Source: Bacillota bacterium
GTDB taxonomy: Bacteria; Bacillota; Clostridia; Peptostreptococcales; Anaerovoracaceae
Length of the DNA stretch: 20,961 bases
Assembly: GCA_017386805.1 (NCBI GenBank)
Contig: JAFOGM010000308.1
Location: 1 to 20,961, forward strand
Direction: 5' to 3'
Position 1 is the stretch's first letter, and each line of letters begins with the position of its first letter. A program made the position numbers and the translations under genes. A model generated the notes under the pieces. It worked only from the letters and a program-made list of their open reading frames with translations, searched no databases and was not told the origin of the DNA. This document shows positions 14,090-20,926 of this stretch, in pieces.

Positions 14090-15373
14090 ATGAATATGTT
14101 GAAGACTATGGCTCAGGCTTGGCATATCCCCGAAGTTCGCAAAAAGGTGTTATACACCGTGATGATGCTGGTGATTTTCAGACTGGGATCCTGTATCCCG
14201 GTTCCTGGCATCAACCGTGAAATCTTCGCGGCTGCATTCCAGGCTAATGATAGCGGTCTGTTCGGTCTGTTCGACATGTTCTCCGGTGGCGCATTTAGTA
14301 ATTTCACTATCTTCGCCCTGAGCATTACCCCGTACATTACTGCATCGATTATTTTACAGCTGTTAACCATTGCCATCCCGGCACTGGAACAGCTGGCAAA
14401 AGAAGGTCAGGAAGGTCAGAAGAAGATTGCTCAGTATACTCGTTATCTGACAGTTGTTCTGGCTACTGTACAGGCAGCAGGTTTAACCTTCGGTCTGTTC
14501 AGAAACTACCTGCTCAGCGACAGCATCGCAATGAAGGGTGTTATCATCCTGACTCTGGTTGCTGGTACCGCATTCCTGATGTGGCTGGGCGAAAGAATTA
14601 ACGAAAACGGAATCGGCAACGGTATCTCCCTGATTATCTTCGCAGGTATCGTATCCAGACTTCCGGTAGCTATCAGAGGCACCATCGCTTCTCTGAAGGC
14701 TGGTACTGTAGGCGTGATCGCAATCGTACTGTTCCTGATCATGGCAGTTGGCATCATCATCGGTGTTATCGCTGTTCAGGAAGGTTCCAGAAAGATCCCC
14801 GTACAGTATGCGAAGAGAGTTGTCGGCAGAAAAATGTACGGCGGCCAGAGCACTCACATTCCTTTAAAGGTAAATCAGTCTGGAGTTATTCCTGTAATCT
14901 TCTCCACCTCGATTCTGCAGATGCCCCTGACCGTTGCTTACATCTGGCCCAAGACCGGATTCGCAAACTTTGTTACAAACTGGTTATCCCCCTCCGGTAA
15001 CCCCGGCGTTTGGGTATACTCCGTTTTAAACATTATCATGATCATCTTCTTCACCTACTTCTACAACGGTATCACCTTCAATCCTCAGCAGATCGCTGAA
15101 AATATGAAGGTAAACGGTGGTTTCATCCCTGGCATCCGTCCGGGTAAGGCAACCGTTGAATACCTGGCTAGAATCGTGAGCAGACTGGGTATCGTAGGAG
15201 CTATCTTCCTGGCAGTGATCGCAACTCTGCCCACCCTGCTGCAGCAGTTCACCAACCTGCAGATCGGCTTCGGCGGAACTTCTCTGCTGATCGCCGTTGG
15301 TGTAGCTCTGGAAACTATGAAGCAGCTGGAAACCCAGATGGTTATGAGAAACTATAACGGCTTCCTGAAATAA
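14090..15373 (+). CDS. secY: protein translocase subunit SecY
   Basis: A 427-residue polytopic membrane protein forming the channel of the Sec translocon, with ten predicted hydrophobic segments. Signatures are PVPGINREIF after the first segment, then FDMFSGGAFSNFTIFALSI with TPYITASIILQLL (second segment and plug region), and the C-terminal IGFGGTSLLIAVGVALETMK before QLETQMVMRNYNGFLK. It is translated with L15: TAA, one base, ATG. The SD is weak (GAGG, 14077-14080), which fits coupling or limited synthesis of a membrane protein compared with the neighbouring ribosomal genes. A second in-frame ATG at 14096 cannot be excluded. SecE and SecG are encoded elsewhere. Confidence 0.98.
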   Translation: MNMLKTMAQAWHIPEVRKKVLYTVMMLVIFRLGSCIPVPGINREIFAAAFQANDSGLFGLFDMFSGGAFSNFTIFALSITPYITASIILQLLTIAIPALEQLAKEGQEGQKKIAQYTRYLTVVLATVQAAGLTFGLFRNYLLSDSIAMKGVIILTLVAGTAFLMWLGERINENGIGNGISLIIFAGIVSRLPVAIRGTIASLKAGTVGVIAIVLFLIMAVGIIIGVIAVQEGSRKIPVQYAKRVVGRKMYGGQSTHIPLKVNQSGVIPVIFSTSILQMPLTVAYIWPKTGFANFVTNWLSPSGNPGVWVYSVLNIIMIIFFTYFYNGITFNPQQIAENMKVNGGFIPGIRPGKATVEYLARIVSRLGIVGAIFLAVIATLPTLLQQFTNLQIGFGGTSLLIAVGVALETMKQLETQMVMRNYNGFLK

Positions 15374-15405
15374 GCGAAGCTCACATTTATGGGAAATAGA
15401 AAGCA

Positions 15406-15475
15406 AAGCACCTGCCGCCGACCCAATTAGCGGTGAGGGCTGCAGGTTGCTTAGCTCCTGAAACATGGAGGAAGC
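15406..15475 (+). promoter_or_regulatory. secY-adk spacer with two mutually exclusive hairpins, one masking the adk SD
   Basis: Hairpin I: AAGCACCTGC (15406-15415) pairs with GCAGGTTGCTT (15442-15452) with one bulged T, and its apex adds CGCCG/CGGTG (15416-15420/15431-15435). Hairpin II: GCTT and CTCCTG (15449-15452, 15455-15460) pair with CATGGAG and AAGC (15464-15470, 15472-15475), enclosing the GGAGG SD (15467-15471) of adk. Both need GCTT 15449-15452, so they compete. There is no U-run after hairpin I, so it is not an intrinsic terminator. Confidence 0.5.
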
Positions 15476-15476
15476 A

Positions 15477-16124
15477 ATGAAGAGATTAGTTTTGCTTGGC
15501 CCTCCGGGCGCCGGCAAAGGTACTCAGGCAGGAAGAATTTCTGCCAAGTATGAAATTCCTCATATTTCAACAGGTGATATCTTCCGTAAGAACATTAAGG
15601 AAGGAACACCATTAGGCAAGAAAGCGAAGGAATATATGGATCGTGGGGAACTGGTTCCCGACGATCTGGTAATCGATCTGGTTGAAGACCGACTGACCTG
15701 GGACGACTGTGTAAACGGTTTCATGCTGGACGGTTTCCCCAGAACGATTTACCAGGCAGAAGCGTTTAAGGCTTGGTTAGCTAAGAACGATGCTTGCCTG
15801 GATGCAGTTCTGAACATCAGCGTTCCGGAAGAGATCCTTCTTCCGAGAATGATTGGTAGAAGAGTTTGCAGATCCTGCGGTGCTACGTACCACGTAACAA
15901 ACATGCCCACTAAGGTGGAAGGTGTTTGCGACAAGTGCGGCGGCGAAGTATACCAGAGAGATGACGATAAAGAAGGAACTGTTCTGAATCGTTTCAAGGT
16001 ATACGATGCACAGACAGCTCCGCTGATCGATTACTACGAAAAGGATGGCAGCATCCGCAACATCAACGGCGCTGCTGATCCGAACGAAGTATTCGACGTG
16101 ATTGTCGATATTTTGGGAGCATAA
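15477..16124 (+). CDS. adk: adenylate kinase, zinc-binding LID type
   Basis: A 215-residue long-form adenylate kinase that interconverts ATP plus AMP and two ADP in the cytoplasm. The P-loop GPPGAGKGT (8-16), the AMP-binding HISTGDIFRKNIK region and DGFPRT (about 85-90) are intact. The LID domain carries four cysteines (Cys131, 134, 151, 154) as CRSC and CDKC, the zinc-binding form of Gram-positive enzymes. I chose the ATG at 15477, giving MKRLVLLGPPG, because the in-frame ATG at 15465 overlaps the SD GGAGG (15467-15471). Spacing to 15477 is only 5 nt. This is the first gene after the secY spacer, and the SD lies in a predicted hairpin. Confidence 0.97.
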   Translation: MKRLVLLGPPGAGKGTQAGRISAKYEIPHISTGDIFRKNIKEGTPLGKKAKEYMDRGELVPDDLVIDLVEDRLTWDDCVNGFMLDGFPRTIYQAEAFKAWLAKNDACLDAVLNISVPEEILLPRMIGRRVCRSCGATYHVTNMPTKVEGVCDKCGGEVYQRDDDKEGTVLNRFKVYDAQTAPLIDYYEKDGSIRNINGAADPNEVFDVIVDILGA

Positions 16125-16127
16125 CGT

Positions 16128-16874
16128 ATGATTATTCTGAAATCACAGGATGAGATTGAAATCATGAAAGAAGCTGCAGCAGTCACCAAGAAGATCTTAC
16201 AGGATCTTCCCAAGGTGATCCGCGCAGGAATCTCCACCGCAGACATCGATAAGTTTGTGGAAGACGAGATCCGCAAGAGCGGCCAGCTGCCAGCGTTTAA
16301 GGGCTACGGCGGTTTCCCCGCCTGCGCTTGTGTCTCCGTTAACAACGAAGTTGTTCACGGGATCCCTTCCAAGAAGAAGATCCTGAGAGACGGTGACATC
16401 GTCAGCGTAGACCTGGGAACGATCTTCAAAGAGTACTACAGCGATGCGGCTCGTACGTATCCCGTAGGACAGATTTCGGAAGAGGCAGCCCGCCTGATCC
16501 GAATCACTGAAGAAAGCTTCTTCGAAGGATTGAAATTTTGCAGACCGGGTTATCGGCTCTCCGATGTCTCCCATGCGATCCAGTCGCATGCAGAGTCTGC
16601 CGGATTTTCAGTAGTAAGAGATTTCGTCGGTCACGGCATCGGCCGGAACATGCACGAAGATCCTCAGGTCCCCAACTATGGAAGACCGGGAAGAGGACCC
16701 CGACTGGTTCCGGGTATGGTATTAGCCATTGAGCCCATGATCAACGCAGGGGATTACGACGTGGAAGTCATGTCCAACAACTGGACTGTGGAAACCATCG
16801 ATGGTTCCTTGTCCGCTCACTATGAAAATACGGTCGTGATTACAGAGGGAGAACCCCTGCTGCTGACATTATAG
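16128..16874 (+). CDS. map: methionine aminopeptidase, type I
   Basis: A 248-residue type Ia methionine aminopeptidase that removes the initiator Met from nascent proteins. All active-site residues are seen: His77 (NEVVHGIP), metal ligands Asp95 (VSVDLG), Asp106 (YYSDAAR), His169 (VGHGIG), Glu202 (AIEPM) and Glu233 (HYENT). The enzyme starts MIILKSQDEIEIMKEA without the N-terminal zinc or SH3 extension found in some paralogues. Spacing from adk is 3 nt, and the SD is a weak GGGAG (16115-16119) in the adk coding end. Codon choice is less biased than in the ribosomal genes, as expected for a lower-abundance enzyme. Confidence 0.97.
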   Translation: MIILKSQDEIEIMKEAAAVTKKILQDLPKVIRAGISTADIDKFVEDEIRKSGQLPAFKGYGGFPACACVSVNNEVVHGIPSKKKILRDGDIVSVDLGTIFKEYYSDAARTYPVGQISEEAARLIRITEESFFEGLKFCRPGYRLSDVSHAIQSHAESAGFSVVRDFVGHGIGRNMHEDPQVPNYGRPGRGPRLVPGMVLAIEPMINAGDYDVEVMSNNWTVETIDGSLSAHYENTVVITEGEPLLLTL

Positions 16875-16931
16875 TCGACGGCAGTGGAGAGTAAGGTAAT
16901 GGACCGGGCAAAATAACTAGGAGGTCAATTT

Positions 16932-17150
16932 ATGGCAAAGAAAGATGTCATAGAAGTATTTGGCACCGTGGTCGAAGCACAGCCCAATGCCAATTTCAAG
17001 GTTCGCCTGGAAAACGGTTTCGAAGTGCAAGCCCACATTTCCGGCAAAATTAGAATGAACTTCATCAAGATCATCCCCGGTGACAGGGTAAAGGTTGAAT
17101 TATCGCAATACGATCTGTCCCGTGGACGTATCACGTGGAGAGATAAGTAA
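16932..17150 (+). CDS. infA: translation initiation factor IF-1
   Basis: A 72-residue IF-1, the exact family length, one OB-fold that binds the 30S A-site during initiation. The sequence shows KDVIEVFGTVVEAQPNANFKV, then the AHISGKIRMNFIKIIPGD block and the DLSRGRITWRDK end. At about residue 21-23 it reads PNANF where most relatives have PNAMF or PNTMF, a small substitution. SD GGAGG (16920-16924) 7 nt upstream. The KOW-domain gene often found between map and infA in Bacillota is absent. Confidence 0.98.
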   Translation: MAKKDVIEVFGTVVEAQPNANFKVRLENGFEVQAHISGKIRMNFIKIIPGDRVKVELSQYDLSRGRITWRDK

Positions 17151-17185
17151 GTAATAGATAATCCGCATATTAGGAGGTTTGAACG

Positions 17186-17299
17186 ATGAAAGTTAGAGCA
17201 TCCGTAAAGCCCATCTGCGAAAAGTGCAAGGTAATCAAGAGAAACGGTAAGGTTATGGTTATCTGCGAAAACCCCAAGCACAAGCAGACTCAGGGTTAA
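17186..17299 (+). CDS. rpmJ: 50S ribosomal protein L36, zinc-binding
   Basis: A 37-residue L36 read directly from the sequence: it begins MKVRASVKPICEKC and ends ENPKHKQTQG. The zinc ribbon ligands are Cys11, Cys14, Cys27 and His32, so this is the C+ form. GGAGG at 17173-17177 is 8 nt upstream of the ATG. Placement between infA and rpsM is the conserved Bacillota order. Confidence 0.98.
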   Translation: MKVRASVKPICEKCKVIKRNGKVMVICENPKHKQTQG

Positions 17300-17313
17300 T
17301 AAACGCGCTAGAC

Positions 17314-17376
17314 AGACCAAAAAAGGAGCGGCTGTGCTTCCCCGCCGGGAGGCGGCGGAGCATCCTGATGCGGTCT
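17314..17376 (+). promoter_or_regulatory. GC-rich hairpin in the rpmJ-rpsM spacer (candidate alpha-operon leader)
   Basis: TGCTTCC plus CCGCC (17335-17346) pairs with GGCGG plus GGAGCA (17351-17355, 17357-17362) around a GGGA loop, with single-base bulges. AGACC (17314-17318) can pair with GGTCT (17372-17376) to close it, and GCAT/ATGC (17360-17363/17368-17371) offers a competing fold. No U-run follows. It lies 42 nt before rpsM, where the S4-bound leader sits in E. coli; similarity of structure is not established. Confidence 0.45.
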
Positions 17377-17418
17377 CATTATAAGATAGCATTCAGAAGT
17401 TAATAGGAGGAAAGAAAT

Positions 17419-17790
17419 ATGGCTCGTATAGCCGGTGTCGATTTACCGAGAGACAAAAGAGTAGAAATCGGACTCACCTATATTTATGGTATCGGTAGAC
17501 CTACTGCTGCTAAAATTTTGGAACAGACTGGCATCAATCCGGACACCAGAATCAAGGATCTGTCCGAAGATGAAGTCGGTGCAATCAGAAAGATCATCGA
17601 TTCCGAATACACTGTAGAAGGTGACCTGAGAAGAGAAGTTTCTCTGAACATCAAGAGACTGATGGAAATTGGTTGCTACAGAGGAATCAGACATAGAAGA
17701 GGCCTGCCCGTTAGAGGTCAGAAGACCAAGACCAATGCAAGAACTCGCAAGGGTCCGAAGAAGACTGTAGGCAGAAAGAAGAAGAAGTAA
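17419..17790 (+). CDS. rpsM: 30S ribosomal protein S13
   Basis: A 123-residue S13. It starts MARIAGVDLPRDKRVEIGLT with the YGIGRPTAAKIL helix-two-turn-helix, then RHRRGLPVRGQKTKTNARTR and a lysine-rich tail. S13 contacts S19 and the 50S subunit in the head bridges. GGAGG (17406-17410), 8 nt from the ATG, lies after the hairpin-containing spacer. First gene of the alpha section. Confidence 0.98.
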   Translation: MARIAGVDLPRDKRVEIGLTYIYGIGRPTAAKILEQTGINPDTRIKDLSEDEVGAIRKIIDSEYTVEGDLRREVSLNIKRLMEIGCYRGIRHRRGLPVRGQKTKTNARTRKGPKKTVGRKKKK

Positions 17791-17805
17791 GGAGGTAGAC
17801 GTAAA

Positions 17806-18204
17806 ATGGCAAAAGCTGTGAAGAAGCAAGTTCGCAAAAAGAAGAGAGAACGCAAAAATATTGAACGCGGCCAGGCTCATATCCAGTCCACCTTCAATAA
17901 CACCCTGGTAACCCTGACCGACCTGAACGGTAATGCACTGTCCTGGTCTTCCGCAGGTTCCCTGGGATTCAAGGGCTCCAGAAAGTCCACCCCGTTCGCT
18001 GCTCAGATGGCTGCAGAAACTGCTGCTAAGGGCGCAATGGAACACGGTCTGAAGACTGTAGAAGTATACGTTAAGGGTCCTGGTTCCGGTCGTGAATCCG
18101 CAATCAGAGCTCTGCAGGCAGCTGGTCTGGAAATCACCATGATCAAGGATATCACCCCGATTCCTCACAATGGTTGCAGACCGCCGAAGAGAAGAAGAGT
18201 CTAG
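17806..18204 (+). CDS. rpsK: 30S ribosomal protein S11
   Basis: A 132-residue S11. A basic start is followed by GQAHIQSTFNNTLVTLTDLN, the SAGSLGFKGSRKSTPFAAQ segment and PIPHNGCRPPKRRRV, the invariant end. S11 lines the platform near the E-site mRNA path. GGAGG (17791-17795) directly follows the rpsM TAA. Confidence 0.98.
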   Translation: MAKAVKKQVRKKKRERKNIERGQAHIQSTFNNTLVTLTDLNGNALSWSSAGSLGFKGSRKSTPFAAQMAAETAAKGAMEHGLKTVEVYVKGPGSGRESAIRALQAAGLEITMIKDITPIPHNGCRPPKRRRV

Positions 18205-18222
18205 TACAGGAGGTGTAGTAAT

Positions 18223-18843
18223 ATGGCAAGATATACAGGTCCTTCCTGCAAGCTGTGCAGAAGAGAAGGCCAGAAGATGTTCTTAAAGGGCGAAAGATGC
18301 TATAGCTCCAAGTGCGCTCTGGAAAGAAGAGCTTACGCTCCCGGCCAGCACGGTCAGGAAAGAAAGAAGCTGTCCAACTACGGCCTGCAGCTGAGAGAAA
18401 AGCAGAAGGCTAAGCGTTTCTATGGTATGCAGGAAAGCCAGTTCAGAACCTGCTTCGAAAAGGCTTCCAAGAAGCCTGGTAAGGCTAGTGAAAACCTGCT
18501 GATCGCTCTGGAATCCAGAATGGATAACGTAGTGTTCAGAATGGGCTTCGCTGCTTCCAGAAAGGAAGCTAGACAGTTAGTTCGTCACGGCCACTTCACC
18601 GTAAATGGCCACAAGGCTAACATTCCTTCCATGGAACTGAAGGCTGGCGACGTTGTTAAGGTAAAGGAAAAGAGCTGCGCTTCTCCGAAGTTCAAGGAAA
18701 TCAGAGAAATGACTATCAGCACTCCTTCCTGGATCACTGTAGATGCTGACAAGCTGGAAGGTAAGATTCTGGCTATGCCGCAGAGACAGGATATCGATAC
18801 TCCGATCGCAGAACACCTGATCGTCGAACTGTACTCCAAGTAA
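18223..18843 (+). CDS. rpsD: 30S ribosomal protein S4, zinc-binding N-terminus
   Basis: A 206-residue S4. The N-terminal zinc knuckle has Cys9, Cys12, Cys26 and Cys31 (CKLC and CYSSKC), the C+ form. It is followed by RRAYAPGQHGQERKKLSNYG and the S4 RNA-binding domain around ARQLVRHGHFTVNGHKANIP. S4 starts 30S assembly and is a translational repressor of its own mRNA in E. coli (alpha leader) and B. subtilis (monocistronic rpsD). Its position inside the alpha operon is the Clostridia arrangement, so any S4 control would act on the alpha mRNA. GGAGG 18209-18213. Confidence 0.98.
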   Translation: MARYTGPSCKLCRREGQKMFLKGERCYSSKCALERRAYAPGQHGQERKKLSNYGLQLREKQKAKRFYGMQESQFRTCFEKASKKPGKASENLLIALESRMDNVVFRMGFAASRKEARQLVRHGHFTVNGHKANIPSMELKAGDVVKVKEKSCASPKFKEIREMTISTPSWITVDADKLEGKILAMPQRQDIDTPIAEHLIVELYSK

Positions 18844-18885
18844 TCGTTGACCCTATCATTTGTTGAACGTAAAGGAGGGATTTGA

Positions 18886-19833
18886 GTGATCGAAATTGAA
18901 AAGCCGACCATCGAATGTGTCTATTCTGACGAAGAAAAAAATTATGGTAAGTTTATCGTAGAACCGCTGGAAAGAGGTTATGGTACTACTCTGGGAAACA
19001 GCTTGAGACGTATCCTGCTGTCCTCTCTGCCCGGTGCTGCTGTTACTTCCGTAAAGATCGATGGCATTCTCCACGAATTCTCTACAATTCCTGGAGTTAA
19101 GGAAGATGTAACTGAAATCATCTTAAACCTGAAGAAGCTTGCGGTTCGCCTCAACAACGAAAGTACTAAGAGAGTTATTATCAACGCTGTAGGTCCGAAG
19201 GAAGTTACAGCGGCTGATATTATCGCCGATAGTGATCTGGAAATTTTCAACCCGGAACTGCACATTGCAACCCTGGAAGAAAACGCAACTCTGGTTATGG
19301 AAATTAACATTGCCAGAGGTAGAGGATATGTGCCCGCGGATCAGAACAAGACGGAAAACATGCCCATGGCTGTTATTCCTATCGACTCCATCTATACCCC
19401 GGTACGCAAGGTGAACTTCACCGTAGAAAACACCCGTGTTGGTCAGGTAACCGACTATGACAGACTGATTCTTGAAATCTGGACTGACGGTTCCATCGCA
19501 CCGGATGAAGGCGTATCCATCGGCGCAAAGATTATGCAGGAACACCTGAAGCTGTTCATCGATCTGACTGACAGCATGGATTCTGTAGAAATCATGGTGG
19601 AAAAGGAAGAAGATCAGAAGGAAAAGGCTCTGGAAATGACCATTGAAGAGCTGGAACTGTCCGTTCGTTCCTTCAACTGCCTGAAGAGAGCAGCGATCAA
19701 TACCGTTGAAGAACTGACCCAAAAGACAGAGGACGACATGATGAAGGTTCGTAACCTTGGTAAGAAGTCCCTGGACGAAGTTAAGCACAAGTTGGAAGAA
19801 CTGGGCCTCGGTCTGAAGCCCAGCGATGAATAA
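18886..19833 (+). CDS. rpoA: DNA-directed RNA polymerase alpha subunit
   Basis: A 315-residue alpha subunit. The N-terminal dimerisation domain shows FIVEPLERGYGTTLGNSLRR and ILLSSLPGAAVTS; the C-terminal domain (from about 245) includes ELELSVRSFNCLKRAAI, TVEELTQKTEDDMMKVRNLG and KKSLDEVKHKLEELGLGL. The arginine in VRSFNCLK and the GKKS segment are the UP-element-binding residues, relevant to the A-tract promoter of this same operon. Start is GTG at 18886, 7 nt after GGAGG (18874-18878), giving the usual MIEIEKP. Confidence 0.98.
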   Translation: MIEIEKPTIECVYSDEEKNYGKFIVEPLERGYGTTLGNSLRRILLSSLPGAAVTSVKIDGILHEFSTIPGVKEDVTEIILNLKKLAVRLNNESTKRVIINAVGPKEVTAADIIADSDLEIFNPELHIATLEENATLVMEINIARGRGYVPADQNKTENMPMAVIPIDSIYTPVRKVNFTVENTRVGQVTDYDRLILEIWTDGSIAPDEGVSIGAKIMQEHLKLFIDLTDSMDSVEIMVEKEEDQKEKALEMTIEELELSVRSFNCLKRAAINTVEELTQKTEDDMMKVRNLGKKSLDEVKHKLEELGLGLKPSDE

Positions 19834-19854
19834 CGATAGAAAGGAGATTCTCCA

Positions 19855-20196
19855 ATGCCCGGCTATAGAAAGTTAGGCAGACCTACTGCCCACAGAAAGC
19901 TGATGCTGAGAAATCTCGTAACCGACCTGTTCAGAGAAGGAAGAATTTCCACTACTGATACCAGAGCAAAGGAAACGAGAAGAGAAGCTGAAAAACTGAT
20001 TACCTTAGCAAAGCGCGGCGACCTGCACGCAAGAAGACAGGTCCTGGCTTATGTTATGGACGAAGACGTTGTTACCAAGCTGTTCGATGAAATCGCACCG
20101 AAGTATGCTGAACGTAACGGCGGTTACACCAGAATCCTGAAGTTAGGTCCCCGCAGAGGCGACTGCGCTGAAATGGTATTCCTGGAACTGGTATAA
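19855..20196 (+). CDS. rplQ: 50S ribosomal protein L17
   Basis: A 113-residue L17, the short bacterial length. The start PGYRKLGRPTAHRKLMLRNL is diagnostic, with TTDTRAKETRREAEKLITLA and the GGYTRILKLGPRRGDCAEM end. L17 is near the tunnel exit. AAGGAG at 19841-19846 is 8 nt upstream. Last gene of the operon; an intrinsic terminator follows 29 bases after the stop. The ECF-transporter and truA genes that commonly follow rplQ in Bacillota are not here. Confidence 0.98.
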   Translation: MPGYRKLGRPTAHRKLMLRNLVTDLFREGRISTTDTRAKETRREAEKLITLAKRGDLHARRQVLAYVMDEDVVTKLFDEIAPKYAERNGGYTRILKLGPRRGDCAEMVFLELV

Positions 20197-20224
20197 TCTA
20201 GTTTCATCTGGTTAAATGCAAAAT

Positions 20225-20268
20225 ACGGCGCAATCGCAGTGAAAACTGCGGTTGCGCTGTTTTAATTT
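20225..20268 (+). terminator. intrinsic terminator of the S10-spc-alpha operon
   Basis: GCGCAATCGCAGT (20228-20240) pairs with ACTGCGGTTGCGC (20245-20257) with one G-U, around a GAAA tetraloop, and the helix extends 3 bp further out (20225-20227/20258-20260). A TTTTAATTT tail follows. It lies only 11 bases before the next start codon, so its tail is just upstream of the deacylase SD. Confidence 0.95.
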
Positions 20269-20279
20269 GAGAGGACATC

Positions 20280-20834
20280 ATGAGCGAAACACAAGAATAT
20301 TACAATCCGGATGAACAGAAAGTCTACGACCTCCTGGAAGAAATGGGGATCCCCTACCTGGTGAGACATCACGTTCCTGTATTCACCACCGAGGATGCAC
20401 AGATCCATCGTACCGACTTTCCCGGAATCAAGATGAAAAACCTGTTCGTGAAGGACCGCACCAATGAAATCTACTATTTGGTAGTTCTGTGTGAAGACAG
20501 AAAACTGAATTTCAACGAACTGAAGCGTCTGACCGGTGGAAAGAAGGCAAATTTCACCACACCGGAGGAACTGGATCACTATTTGGGATTGATTCCTGGT
20601 TCCGTAACGCCCTTCGGCCTGATCCACGAAAATGCCAAAGACGTGGTTCTGGTTCTGGATCACAAGATCGTATCCAGCCCGGACGACCAGCAGATCAACT
20701 TCCATCCCTGTGTCAATACGGCAACCATCGCCCTGGCCATGGGGGACTTCAAGCGCGTGATCCAGCGCTTCGGAAACCGCATCGTGGAAGAACAGTTTGA
20801 AGGCCAGCTGGACAAAGCTCCGGCTATACAATAG
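20280..20834 (+). CDS. YbaK/ProX-family aminoacyl-tRNA deacylase (ProXp-ala/PrdX-like)
   Basis: A 184-residue free-standing editing protein of the YbaK/ProX superfamily, related to the INS editing domain of prolyl-tRNA synthetase. It would hydrolyse mischarged tRNA, most likely Ala-tRNA(Pro), in the cytoplasm. Evidence: KMKNLFVKD with the conserved lysine (about Lys53), the PGSVTPFGL loop (about 106-114) and FHPCVNTATIAL (141-152). Some Clostridia have a similar protein (PrdX) beside proline reductase genes; none of those are here. The ATG at 20280 follows AGAGG (20270-20274). No promoter of its own is evident between the terminator and the SD, so it may depend on terminator read-through or a weak promoter. 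Confidence 0.88.
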   Translation: MSETQEYYNPDEQKVYDLLEEMGIPYLVRHHVPVFTTEDAQIHRTDFPGIKMKNLFVKDRTNEIYYLVVLCEDRKLNFNELKRLTGGKKANFTTPEELDHYLGLIPGSVTPFGLIHENAKDVVLVLDHKIVSSPDDQQINFHPCVNTATIALAMGDFKRVIQRFGNRIVEEQFEGQLDKAPAIQ

Positions 20835-20840
20835 GTTTAC

Positions 20841-20885
20841 CGTGATTTTACAAAAAGTTGACTATGGTATTTTTGTAAAATCACG
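20841..20885. repeat. perfect 16-bp inverted repeat across a promoter (candidate operator)
   Basis: CGTGATTTTACAAAAA (20841-20856) and TTTTTGTAAAATCACG (20870-20885) are exact inverted copies separated by 13 bp. The right arm ends on the base before a perfect TATAAT. Each arm holds a near-palindrome (TTTTACAAAA and TTTTGTAAAA). No T-run follows the right arm, so a terminator role is unlikely. Confidence 0.75.
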
Positions 20886-20891
20886 TATAAT
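20858..20891 (+). promoter_or_regulatory. promoter with unusually long spacer, upstream of the last gene
   Basis: TTGACT (20858-20863), in the centre of the inverted repeat, and a consensus TATAAT (20886-20891) are separated by 22 bp rather than 17. At the normal distance the -35 would be TATGGT, a poor match. The promoter is thus probably activator-dependent or tightly repressed. It reads into the gene at 20927. Confidence 0.55.
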
Positions 20892-20926
20892 GGGATTAGA
20901 AAGAGAAGAGAAAAGGGGGAAAACAT

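Noticed and set aside
16884..16916. Ten-codon GTG reading frame between map and infA
   Set aside because: Too short and lacking a convincing SD; kept only as a comment on the missing KOW gene.
17380..17385. TATAAG before rpsM as a -10 for a separate alpha-operon promoter
   Set aside because: The -35 position holds GGAGCA inside the GC-rich hairpin, far from TTGACA. No support for an internal promoter.
20189..20197. Extended -10 TGGTATAAT at the rplQ stop codon as a promoter for the deacylase gene
   Set aside because: It is formed by the Leu-Val-stop codons, has no -35 at proper distance, and a transcript from it would run straight into the operon terminator. Probably chance, though not excluded.
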